Of a DNA stretch of 64,000 nucleotides, positions 11,714-21,900 are shown in pieces. How positions within the stretch are numbered: position 1 is the first letter of the stretch; every line of letters starts with the position of its first letter. The notes beneath the pieces were generated by a model, which saw only the letters and a list, made by a program, of their open reading frames with translations, did not search any database and was not told the DNA's origin. The translations under genes and the position numbers were made by a program. Origin of the DNA: Perkinsus marinus ATCC 50983 (taxonomy: Eukaryota > Perkinsozoa > Perkinsida > Perkinsidae); assembly GCF_000006405.1 (NCBI RefSeq), contig NW_003205107.1, forward strand, positions 106,115 to 170,114, in the 5' to 3' direction.

Positions 11714-13498
11714 ATGATTCTCACTCGAGTTCTCTCTGTCTGCGTGCCGCTTCTGGAGATTTCGATGGCCGCTAGAGATCCCATTCGACATGAATTCCTC
11801 AAAGAGCGAACCATAGAGGTGCAGCCCAGCTCTCCAGTCTCGGCGTCAACCCTCCGCAGATATTGGAGTACGAGCCATCGCCAGCGTATGAGCCTGACGA
11901 CACCGTAGATATCTATGTTGGAGAATACAAGATTGCTTGTGAGTACAACCCTTCCCATAAACGCATCTTGCACACTGGGAATAATTCAATTCTGTTATTT
12001 CTCCATCAGCATGGTTCGTATCGATGGCACCATGGAACATCTACCATGGTGGCCTTCAGTTCAGATGTAGGAGGACCAATTACACGTGAGGGTCTATAAG
12101 GCATTCTAATGAGAGTGAGGTGTGGTAGGTATACTATAGATTATAATGCCAAGTTTGATTCAAACATAACGCACTTCCTGGTACCCACCGAGAAGTACGA
12201 AGGACATCTCGACGATGACGGTTTCCCTACTGGTACTTGTCATAGCTTCGCAAGATCTTGCATGCACCGGGCTCAGGTCCCGAAGTGATGCAAGCAGTCC
12301 GCACTCTGGCTAGCTTGGTGACGAGGGAAACCCCCGACTACAACGAGGACAGCATGAGGAACCTCACCAAATTTGAATTTGGCTGGACGTTCATCAAAGC
12401 CCTTAGGATGGCTTTATCAGGCGAGTGCTCTCCTCTAGACCTCGCACGCCTATTGTGTCTTTTCTACAGGGGATATGATTCCTGGTCTGGAATGGCGTAA
12501 TTTTGGCATATTGCGATTCCGAGATTTCTGGCCCAAAGAGTACAGCACGCGGACGTTGGTGAGTTTTCAGCGGTCACTGTATTGCCAATTGCTACGCTCA
12601 GGTTGGCAACATGACTGGTGGTCAATTTGACACCTTCAAGCGATGGTTCTTGGAAGATTGGGCACGTCCAAGGGATACCTTCGATCCTGTTACTGTGATC
12701 AAGGTCGACTCAGGCGAGCGAATATGGATGAGCAGAATGTGTCACGATCTGGTTGAGTACGGTCTCAGACAGTTGGTTGAAATGGGAGTAAGAATGTTCA
12801 CCGACCCTGCATATCTGAGATCAAGTTCATCAGATCCCACTACGATCAACCAAGCCAGTTTTTCGTGATCATATTCCTGTCTATGTGAACTACATCAAAC
12901 CACTAGACGTTCGAGGCAACGGTTTTGACCGACGTGCCGTTGTGAGGTTCCTTCGTCTCTATATGTCTTTTATACCACAAATGCGCGAACAGTTCATCCA
13001 TTCAAGAGATATGCTCAGAAAGGTTGGTCAGCGTGGTGAAGGATTTGTTTCTATTTTACCTCAGGCGCTGGCTATGGGCCTCATTCCGGTTGGATACTTC
13101 ATGGGCAGCTACTATGAGCTCGACATCGTTCCACCTCTCATCAACTATTGTTACATTCCTCTTAAAATGCCTCACCTATTACCGAACGGATCGGCTGTTT
13201 TCGGCCCAGTCGACGCGATGAATCCGAATCTTTCACTGTGTGCATTGCCGAATGTTAATGTGGTGAGTCTCCCAGTTACGACGATATATTCTTGGCAATG
13301 CTCCCTCAGGAACTGGGCAACGTCACGCTCACGATCGAGGACCGTCTTATTATGCTAGAGAACTATCTGGATCTCCTATTCAATGCTCCTGAGCGACTCC
13401 GGCATCCGAAGCATCGTAGCGTTTTTATGATGGTCACAGGAACGATTGTATGCGGCCTCCTCATGATTGTGTACTGGCTGCGAAGTCACAAACCATGA
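11714..13498 (+). CDS. P2: uncharacterised secretory-pathway membrane protein (paralogue of P1)
   Basis: Ten exons: 11714-11818, 11860-11938, 12010-12085, 12129-12232, 12277-12420, 12470-12558, 12602-12787, 12834-13022, 13065-13262, 13310-13498, joining in frame to 452 residues. Intron positions and phases are the same as in P1. The N-terminus (MILTRVLSVCVPLLEIS) is a weaker signal segment than in P1, and the C-terminal hydrophobic stretch (VFMMVTGTIVCGLLMIVYWL) predicts one membrane anchor with a short RSHKP tail. N-glycosylation sequons (NYT, NIT, NLT, NMT, NGS, NLS, NVT) fit a lumenal or surface domain. Intron 5 (12421-12469) begins with GC. P2 lies 370 bp after P1 in the same orientation: a tandem duplication. 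Function unknown. Confidence 0.87.
12000..12160 (+). repeat. 161-bp tract identical to 9403-9563
   Basis: The P2 partner of the conversion tract. It includes exon 3 and intron 3 with no difference to P1, while the neighbouring exons differ at many synonymous and replacement positions. Confidence 0.9.
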
Positions 13499-15290
13499 CT
13501 CGTCATTGATGGCATTCGTTGTATTACATGATCCTATTGTGATCTGCCTCGGCTCCTGGTTTGTGTTTGTGACCTCGTTCGAACAGCAACAGAAGCAATT
13601 TCACTATTCAAACGGATTATCATTTACCAAGATGCAGGATGTACCCTTGGTAAAATCTTGAAGATTAATAATGATTCACTATCGTCATGAGTCATAGGCA
13701 AAAAACTTGGATACATCGTAGCGAAAGGATGTTGAGGATGAACTACAGAATGTATTGATCATCACTGCAACTACGACAGACCTTCGCACGGCCCTCGTGT
13801 AACGGATCTAGCCACATGCGACCACGTATGCTTGCAATGATAGATTATAAGGGTACTCCGTTCGTCTGTCTATACGGCCTCATGAGAGGATGCACCGAGG
13901 TACTAGCACGCAATACGTAGCAGCTTCAGCGAACAACAATCTTTTCTTTCAGATAAGACATGGATCCTTCATGAATTGAGAGCTCGCAGTGTTAACTTGT
14001 CCACCCCGACATTTCCTTGTCGCCCGGTGGCCTCATGAATTCGCCGCTCTAAGACGAAGGCTCTCCTGAGCTACCCGAGCCTGTTCATAGGCAGCACGTA
14101 TTTCGTCAAACTCGCAAACCAAGAAGTCATCATTTCTTGTTGGCTCCCGCGGAGGACCTCGGAGCTCGCTCAAGTTCTGGTCATTGCACCTCTCGGCTCA
14201 CCCAGGCGCTGACTCTTACTCGCCTCGCGGCTGTCTTTATAGAATGTAGAAGCGCTGGTTCCGAACAGCCTCCGTTATGGGTGTAGGCAATGATGTCAAC
14301 CTTGAACAGCTCTGCGATGCGCTATGCTTCCTCGCCGCATGCGCAACCCGGGCTGCAGTGGTAGCTCGTGGTTCCGAACCATGAAACCGAGCCAGGATTC
14401 TCAACCTCAGGTATGCTGTTAGTCGTCCATTAATTGAGTCGCGATCTTATATAGACCACATAGTGCACGTTCTCCAGTGGAGAATCTCCACCCCTGAAAT
14501 TACCTGGGGAAGCATGAAGCGAAGCGGAAATGCTGGGAGGTGCAAAGTTGCTAGAAGCAGTGTACAACGCTCTGTGCCCTCTAGCTCAGATCCCAGTTGT
14601 TGCACTGGGCATCGGTTGTCACTATTAGTAGTTGAATTGTTATTGCATCAATATGTCTACTGTCTTCCTTCGTGTGGGAGAATTGCGGATCTGCTCAACT
14701 GTGGAAAACCTGCCATGACGGTGTAGGCGGCATGCTTTGCCCACAGTTTGATGCGTTCTCGCAGATCACGGTTTGTTTCATAGCCCAAGGGAGGGTGCTG
14801 TCGTGTTCGACAGCTGGGTGGGATATGTATATATGTGTCTCATCTGCAGAAGCAAAGTTGCAACCGAGAATTTGTTGAACTCAACATAGACGACGGATGG
14901 AGTTACTTCATAGACCTCAATGATGATGATATTACTCAACATCATAATACTGGCCGTGGTGACTGAGCTGACTGTGTCAGAAAATCTCATTTGAAAGTCA
15001 CACACGAATTCGACTACTATGTTGAGCAAAAATATTTGACTAAGTTGAGTATACGCAAGATACCAAAAAAACCCAGATCTTCGGTATCCGCACCGGGCAG
15101 GTCTAAAAAAGTCCGTTCAAGTCTATTGTTCACATTACTTCAGTCTACTCGAGTACATAGAAACAAGCCGAGTCCTCGACTACCAGTGAAAATTATTACG
15201 AGATGTAAACATCAGGATATACCGCAAAAAATGTCTCACCGAATATCATTAGACAAACGAGCGCCTCCTTCAGAAAAAAACAAACCTTCG
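13499..15290. other. No firm gene; one orphan minus-strand exon candidate
   Basis: Nothing is recognised on the plus strand. On the minus strand, 14035-14176 reads as a charged helical segment (EFDEIRAAYEQARVAQESLRLRAANS, stop after) preceded by an AG acceptor, which looks like a last exon. No partner exon could be joined with confidence. The remainder shows no conserved motif. Confidence 0.3.
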
Positions 15291-15296
15291 AATAAC

Positions 15297-16336
15297 TTAG
15301 GATTCTCGGAACCCAGCGCTTATCAAAAAACTCAAACATGTATAGATATCAGCTACTATGGCAGCACTCCCTTGATTTTCGACGACACCGGCAGCTACGG
15401 ACTCGAGAAGGGCTTGGTGCATCACGCCAGGGGCTTGACAAGCGTTTGGAGTGGTGATGTCCGAGCTGGAATGACTCCTAGGAGTTACAGGGGACAGAGA
15501 GGGATGGGATAGAGGCAACCCATTTTGCAAAGGGCTATGAATTTTTAAAGGCTCAAGCGATTCGATACGAAGGCCACGAGTGTTGTTGTTGTTGACAGCT
15601 CTGAGAAGTGAGCGGGAAGGTTTTTTGTTGTTCTTATAGACATCACCATGATAGAGAGAGAGCACATAATCGTTATTGGGATCAATCCGATTGGAACCCG
15701 CCAGTCTAATGCCGGAGACAACCTCCCCCTGAGAGTGGGCATTGCGACAACCATCACCCAAGTTGCAACCGTGAGCACTGCAGAGGTACTTGCAGAGTCT
15801 TTTAATTACGGGCATCGGGGACTTCTCAAGTTCCTTCTCATCATGGGCAAAAGGACAACGACCACGACCACGACAATATCCGGCTTTAGAAGGGCATAGA
15901 TAAGACTTAGGACGGGCTAATTGATAGGGGGAATGCGCAAAGGGGCACAGGTCGCCGTCCAGACACCCTTGACCGCCCGTGACATTGTACACGCAGAATC
16001 GAGAACGAAACCTGAGGAAAGATATGAATAATGGAGAAGCTCATGAGATACTTACCTATGTATAGGGTGGCTTGTAGCAGTAGCAGATTCAGCCCCGAGT
16101 GGAGGTGAGCTAAGCAGTCCTGGGGGAGTCAAGGGGGCGGTACTAGCGGACGGCAGAGGGGTGAAATCGAAATGATTCATTAAAATGACAAAAACACTTT
16201 TGTCCATGTAGACGCCGTCCTCTGTAGGTGGATACCAGAGCGGCAAGGAGACATTCTCACACGAGGGCTCAGGGATAAGGACGTTCGATACTGAACTCAT
16301 ATCGCTGTTCTCGGTAGGCGACTTGAGCCAAGTCAA
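15297..16336 (-). CDS. CCCH zinc-finger protein (three fingers)
   Basis: Two exons, 16056-16336 and 15297-16011, with a 44-bp GTAAGT...CAG intron (16012-16055), giving 331 residues. The splice is convincing because it completes the first finger. Finger 1 is C-x9-C-x5-C-x3-H (CVYNVTGGQGCLDGDLCPFAH), finger 2 C-x6-C-x5-C-x3-H (ending CPFAH), finger 3 C-x8-C-x5-C-x3-H (ending CRNAH). Such clustered CCCH fingers usually bind RNA and act in mRNA processing, stability or translation. The N-terminal part is Ser/Pro/Thr-rich; the C-terminal part is low complexity with runs of Asn. The first codons include CTTGGCTCAAG, identical to the last 11 nt of the spliced leader, so the true start may be a downstream Met. 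Finger type is sure; RNA target unknown. Confidence 0.88.
16322..16332 (-). other. Possible spliced-leader 3'-end relic
   Basis: CTTGGCTCAAG on the minus strand matches the last 11 nt of the dinoflagellate/Perkinsus spliced leader (C variant) and lies four bases into the CCCH open frame. The upstream bases do not match, so this is a truncated relic or chance. Confidence 0.4.
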
Positions 16337-16525
16337 AACATAAACTAGTCTTCAAAGCATTGGGGCCCGCGTGTCAAGTTAATGTCACGAAGATTTGAAC
16401 ATAGAGGAAATGCAAGTGAAAATGAGAGAGAGAAGTGCTGGTTGAACGCCATTCTATGTGCATACGTACGACGCGCCGCACTCGTCATAGAACGCGTATG
16501 GGCGATTCACACAGGTTTGGTGATG

Positions 16526-16560
16526 ATGATGATGCGATATGAATCATATCGCATCATCAT
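16526..16560. repeat. 35-nt near-perfect palindrome
   Basis: ATGATGATGCGATATGA, one A, then its exact complement: 17-bp arms with a 1-nt centre. It lies in the non-genic stretch between the CCCH gene and the GATC-rich block. Confidence 0.75.
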
Positions 16561-16680
16561 ATCATATGATACGGCTGCATCACATACACAGTACTAGCTG
16601 TTGGCCCAAGTTATGAATTGAAACTCGTGATTATCTATCATGCTGATTGAATCAAGTTGATTCTGTCTGGTCCATAGTTC

Positions 16681-16985
16681 ACCCGAGCGGGTCGATCAGG
16701 GCCGGTATGCGGATCCTGGTCCACGCGTGATCCTGAGAAAAAAATCACGTCATAAGATCAATGTGATGATTTTATGACATGAACCTGATTTTTTTGCTCA
16801 GATCAACAAAATTGGGATCATGGGACAGGATCATGGATCATTCTCGTGATCCGTAGATCACATCACCCATGATCCTGTCAGTTTTAGATCGGGATCGTAG
16901 ATCATGGATCAGTGACCTAAAATTGATAGATCACGACTCACGATTCATCAGTGATCCGATCACGGTCGATCACTTGCACGAATCA
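16681..16985. repeat. GATC-rich block, left of the BEL/Pao element
   Basis: Roughly twenty GATC tetramers in about 300 bp (about one expected), in variants of GGATCA/TGATCC/AGATCA in both orientations with no fixed period. It ends just before the 5' LTR. A similar block is at 30255-30720, and a short one marks the left edge of the nested insertion at 23283-23335. Confidence 0.8.
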
Positions 16986-16998
16986 GTATTGATGAGGC

Positions 16999-17378
16999 TG
17001 CGCGGCCCTGCGTGCCGCGGGTTGCGACCGCCCGGAATAGGCGGGCGAGACTGCCAGCCGTTTCATGTGGACTACAACGATTGGACTGTGATTGTTCCTT
17101 GGAATTACTAGCTCTTGATCCTTGATCCTAGTACTACTAGTTCTTGAGTCTCGACTCTAGTTTTCCGGTGTCTGCCACAGACTCTGTGATCGTGACTAGT
17201 TCGGCTACTACTAGTTCTTGAGCCACTACTATCAGGACCAGTGATTACTATTGCTCAAGCTATTGGAGTGTGCCTTTGAGTTCGACTGGTGGTTTTGGTC
17301 TACTCGGATTCAGTTCTCTCGCGGCCCATCTGCTGCTCATACTGCTGTACTAAGCTCCCTTGCCCGCCGGGCCGCGCA
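16999..17378 (+). repeat. 5' LTR of the BEL/Pao element
   Basis: 380 bp, with perfect 10-bp inverted ends (TGCGCGGCCC ... GGGCCGCGCA). It differs from the 3' LTR at two positions only (17288 and 17290 versus 29708 and 29710). Confidence 0.95.
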
Positions 17379-18094
17379 TTCTACCGGGATATGTGGTACC
17401 TACAGCCGAGCTACCTATGGTGTTTCGTCACTAGTGACTACAGTTGCCGACGCCCTCTCCACTACCGAGACTGATCACCTCTGGTTTGGTATACGGCTTC
17501 GTGTGCGACTACATCTACGATATACTGCACGTACTGTCACTAGTGATGAGAACATCGACTATGAATCGGCCTGGTTCCTTATGTGCATCACAGTCTAGCG
17601 TACTAGCTACACGCTCCTTCTGTGATCACTGACGACATGGTAGACATGATGGTGGGGAAACCTTCCGTGTAGTCTACTACTCTACTACAAGCACGATGGA
17701 TGTTCATTTGCACGTGCAATGAATATCAGGGAACCAGAGGCTCCACTATCTCACTAACCCATTCACTAGAACCACCATAGAGCACTAAGATATAACTGAC
17801 GAGTTATGTCTTTGTCACTTTCACAACTACTTTCTGTGTGTCCTTGAGAAACCGGTCTAGGACGTCCATCTGCCAGTTGGGGATGACTATTCTCTAGGAC
17901 CCAGATTGTAGAATGTCAACAAGTAGGGTGTAATTAAGCAGCTGCAAACTACAAGCAGACAACCGAACTAACTACAAGCTATCACACCGTATGTTCGGAG
18001 ACAGCATGCATCTGCAACTGTGCTCGATGAATCGACATCAACCTTGATTATTTGGTTCCTGTCGTTACTAGCAAGAGAGTCCGGTTGGCTATTT

Positions 18095-18783
18095 CACTTG
18101 GTTTTGTGTCACGCCTACTTCGACTATCTATCCCACCTACCCTGTATAACGATTTCACACTGCCAGATGGGGGTGAATCGTTATATCAGGAAGGGCGTAG
18201 AAAGCCTCTACTACTCAGAAGCGCTTGGTTTTGCGCTAGTTCTTGGTTTTGACTCTGGGTACTACGCTCTCTACGTCACGTCGAGCATTGCCTTACTAGT
18301 AGCGTCTTGCGCCTTGATGATTTGGCAACGGGCGTCGTTCTTGATTTTGATTACTAGTTCGGCTTTGGTTTTTACCTCCCTACTCCATCATATTGGTGAC
18401 GCTCTTATTCATGGTATTGGTCTAACCGATGGTTAAATTCTGCGCCAAACCTGGTTACTAGCGTTCGGTCTTGGTTTTGACTACTAATATGATGGCTCTC
18501 TATGACTTTTCTGGTTCTGCATCTACCCGTGGTTGATTGTCACTATCTCGATGATCCTATTGGTCCTACTACGGCTACTTGCATTTCCCAGACTAGTCTA
18601 TTGGCGTGGGTTAGTCAGTCCGTTGACTCACGTAACAGTGATCTTGGTTTTGATCACTATTGGCCTTGGATTTGGCCAGTTGTCTAGCCTTGGTTTTGGC
18701 GACGACATAACTACCACTGCTTGGTTTTGCTCGGTAGTCTTGACCTTGATTTTGGTCACCCTTTATGGCCTTGGTTTTGGCCA
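18095..18783 (+). promoter_or_regulatory. Array of stem-loops with invariant loop TTGRTTTT in the retrotransposon leader
   Basis: Between the 5' LTR and the gag start the motif C-TTGRTTTT-G recurs with flanks that pair. Stems: CAC/GTG (18095-18108), AGCGC/GCGCT (18220-18237), GTC/GAC (18468-18481), AGTGATC/GATCACT (18637-18658), TGGCC/GGCCA (18661-18678), GCC/GGC (18687-18700), TGACC/GGTCA (18741-18758) and TGGCC/GGCCA (18766-18783), plus weaker ones near 18241 and 18719. The stems differ in sequence but stay paired, while the loop is nearly fixed. That pattern fits an RNA structure read by a protein, for example Gag packaging, rather than coding sequence. Role is inference. Confidence 0.8.
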
Positions 18784-18924
18784 ATCTATTCATGGTTGTA
18801 TATATATTTACTACGATAAGAACCTGAGCTATGGTGTGCCTTGTTGTCATCCTCTGTACTATTGCCCCTTGTGTTGGCAAGCGAAGGTGACCTAGTCTCA
18901 GCGTTCCTTACTTATCATTAAGTA

Positions 18925-21900
18925 ATGCCCACTACTAACAACTCCGACTGCGACGACCATGGTGCTGACAACTATGATCCGCATGTCGATCAGGATGCCC
19001 ACGACGACGCTAATACGCAACAGGAAACCGGCGTTCACATTCAGACCGACGACTACCACCCACCAACCTATGGCCCATGGCCACTGCAAAATCGTGGTAG
19101 ACCAAATTCTTCGGATACTATTGGAGGTGCCTACCAGGGTAGATTGTTGGGTCAACAACTTATCGACCCTACTGTTATCAATGAGGACAACTACTATCGT
19201 CAACGCCGTCCCCCTCCACAACGCCGTTCTGATGGGATTAATGCTGAAGAAGTGAAGGCATTCCCACCTAACTATCGTGGCCAACCGCCTATTACTAGCG
19301 ACCCACGTCTAGTACCTCTACAATCCTATCACCTCCCATCTGGAGACTACAATAGTCAGTTTGCACCCCCTTGTGCAACTAACTACCCATCGCCTTATGG
19401 AAATATTTCGTATGGTCAATTCGACTACCGTGGCCAACCCCACAACCCCAACTATGTACCCCAACCTCAACATCCTACTCCGGTTGGACACCCTTATCCC
19501 CAGTATGCTAATGCATCATACTACTCTGCTAATCCTTATAACAATGTACCACCACCACTACTCCAAGCCCCCGGTATGTTCTATGTCCCTAGAAAGAGGG
19601 CCAACTGTCACTACGGTTGGTGCGAAGGGTGTAATGATTATAGCTGCTCTAACCAGATCACTATCAAAGACTATGACTCAGCTGAGCGGGTTGTCTCCGG
19701 CCTCAAGCCGAATACTATATTTAGGGGAGCTGAAGACTACCGCTCTGGCACAGCTTTCATCGAAGAGATGAATATTCAAACTGAAGGTCATCCCGATGTA
19801 GTGCGCTACTTATGGCTGAAGCGCTATACTACTAGATATGTTTGGAAACTGATTACTGACTCAATTCAGCCTCCTACTAGATGTCACCGTGCCTATCCGC
19901 TCCAGCTGGCCCAACTATTACAAAGACTACATTTCCACTATGACTCACTCGATCATGCTCAACGGGTTGGTGATGAGTTGGCACGCTGTACTCAAGGAGA
20001 TCGGTCGGTATATCAGTTCATCCGTAAACTGGAAACTATGGCTTCAGAACTACACGATCTCGGTGCCCCAGTTCCCTACCGTGACTTGAAGGTCAAACTA
20101 CACAAAGGTCTAAGGTCCATGATGCTCCGTCAACGACTGGACGTTGACCTTATGAATGACTACATGTCCTTCGAGCATTTCCGAGACCGTGCTCTACTAC
20201 ATCATAAACAGCTTATTAACTATTATGGTGTCAACTATGATCTTGGGAAAAACAATACTACTACTGGTACTGGTCAATCTAATCCTAAGACCCTCCCCTA
20301 CACTGAACCCCGTAAGTTGCGAAAAGATTCTGTTGATTCACGACGAGGCCGCCCCAAAACTACGAGAGAATATACTCCAAGGAGCTCTACTAGCCGAGAT
20401 CGCTCGTATCAAGGAAGGAAAACTTCGGTTAACTACGTCGACTGTGATGATGATGCTGAAAGTGACTACTCTATTAAACACTTGTTAGCAATTCAACGAG
20501 ATGTCACTGGCTTCACGTGCTTCCGCTGTACTAAAGAGGGCCACTCCGCTAAGAACTGCCCGGAATCACTACCGGCCAATATGACTACTCGTTGTAAAAT
20601 ATGTGGTAACCCTGCTCACACTACGGATGCTTGTCGCATCAATACTGATCACCTACTCTGTCATCGGTGCAACAATCCTGGACACCTAGCCTACGTGTGT
20701 GGGGCTAAACTACCTGCTCCTACCCCATCAACTACTACAAGACCTATGGCTGGTAAAGAAAAAGGGCTGAGACCAACAGGAAAAGCTAATACTAATGTCC
20801 ATGCTACCTTTCTCAACGACGGATCCAATCAGGATGGACACTACTGCTATACACTACACCGCTCACAAACTAGGCCCCCCACTCCTGATCCTCGAGTACG
20901 ACGTCGAGAAGGTATGATGACTGGATTCATCACAATCGAGGACACTGAGGTTACTGCTATCTATGACACCGGCGCCGATGTATCGATCATTACTAGCGAT
21001 TGCCTTAACTACGTTGCCCCCGATGCGGATCTCGACACTAATGTCCCTAACGTTCTCAGTGCGGCAAATGGTGGTAGCTTAGATACTATCGGTACGGTGG
21101 AACTACGTGTATCTACAACCAGAGTGTCTAGCATTCACACCTTCCTCGTCACTACGGTACCATTGAACCATCCAGTTATTCTCGGATGTCCAACTATGTC
21201 CCGGTTAAGGACTCGTATTACTATATCACCTACTGGTTATCACATTGAAACCAACTACACCACTAGGCCTGTTGGTAACAACGTTAAGTTCAACGACTCT
21301 ATAGAACATATCTCTCAACCTGTCGAAGATGAGGACCCTCTGGAGGACAACTCAAACGAGCAACTGAGAGATGACTATTCTAATAAATACGACTATATAG
21401 AGAACTACAAGGTTAACTACATCAACCAACTGTGTTACCAAGAAGGTCTCGTCCCCTACGAGAATGTCGACACTGCAACTATGGATCCTGGTATCCCTAT
21501 CACAACCAATACAATCAATGTTCAACCATTGATTCGTGGCCAAGGCCCATCCAACAATGAGAGGAACGAGACTAAGGCTGCTACTGACTTTGGTAAACAC
21601 TCACCACCCCCCAAACTGGACGTGCTCGACTACATCCAAGGAACTGGTGACCAGGTTGATTACAATAGAGAAGATGAGGACCCTGTGGAGGATGACTCTG
21701 GCGACTTACTAGATGACGAACTTCGGATTCTCGATAACCTCCCACCTTGGGAAGTACTACAGAGAGATTGGTCACTTGATGAAACGGCTCCACTGGGACG
21801 TGTTATAGTTCGAGCCTTGTGGAAGACCGAAGCTAGACCTCCGATGAACTACCGTCAAGCTGCCCAACGTGGTGCACGGTCTACTAGTCGCTTGACTACT

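Noticed and set aside
14991-15512. Plus-strand frame of 173 codons rich in Lys and Arg
   Set aside because: It overlaps the CCCH gene on the opposite strand for much of its length and has no motif; probably 3' flank read backwards.
16869-17111. Frame repeated in both LTRs (also 29343-29531)
   Set aside because: The shared peptide is just LTR sequence; no start context or homology.
17394-17411. TGGTACC... after the 5' LTR as BEL/Pao primer-binding site
   Set aside because: It starts 15 bases after the LTR end and no specific tRNA could be matched, so no site was annotated.
18020-18895. Open frames of 138 and 120 codons in the retrotransposon leader
   Set aside because: Hydrophobic repeats (LGFGQ) arise from the hairpin motif CTTGGTTTTG read as codons; stems and loop explain the conservation better than a protein does.
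18898-19284. Minus-strand 128-codon frame over the gag start
   Set aside because: Shadow of the gag frame; hydrophobic Val/Ile composition comes from reverse reading of ACT/AAC-rich codons.
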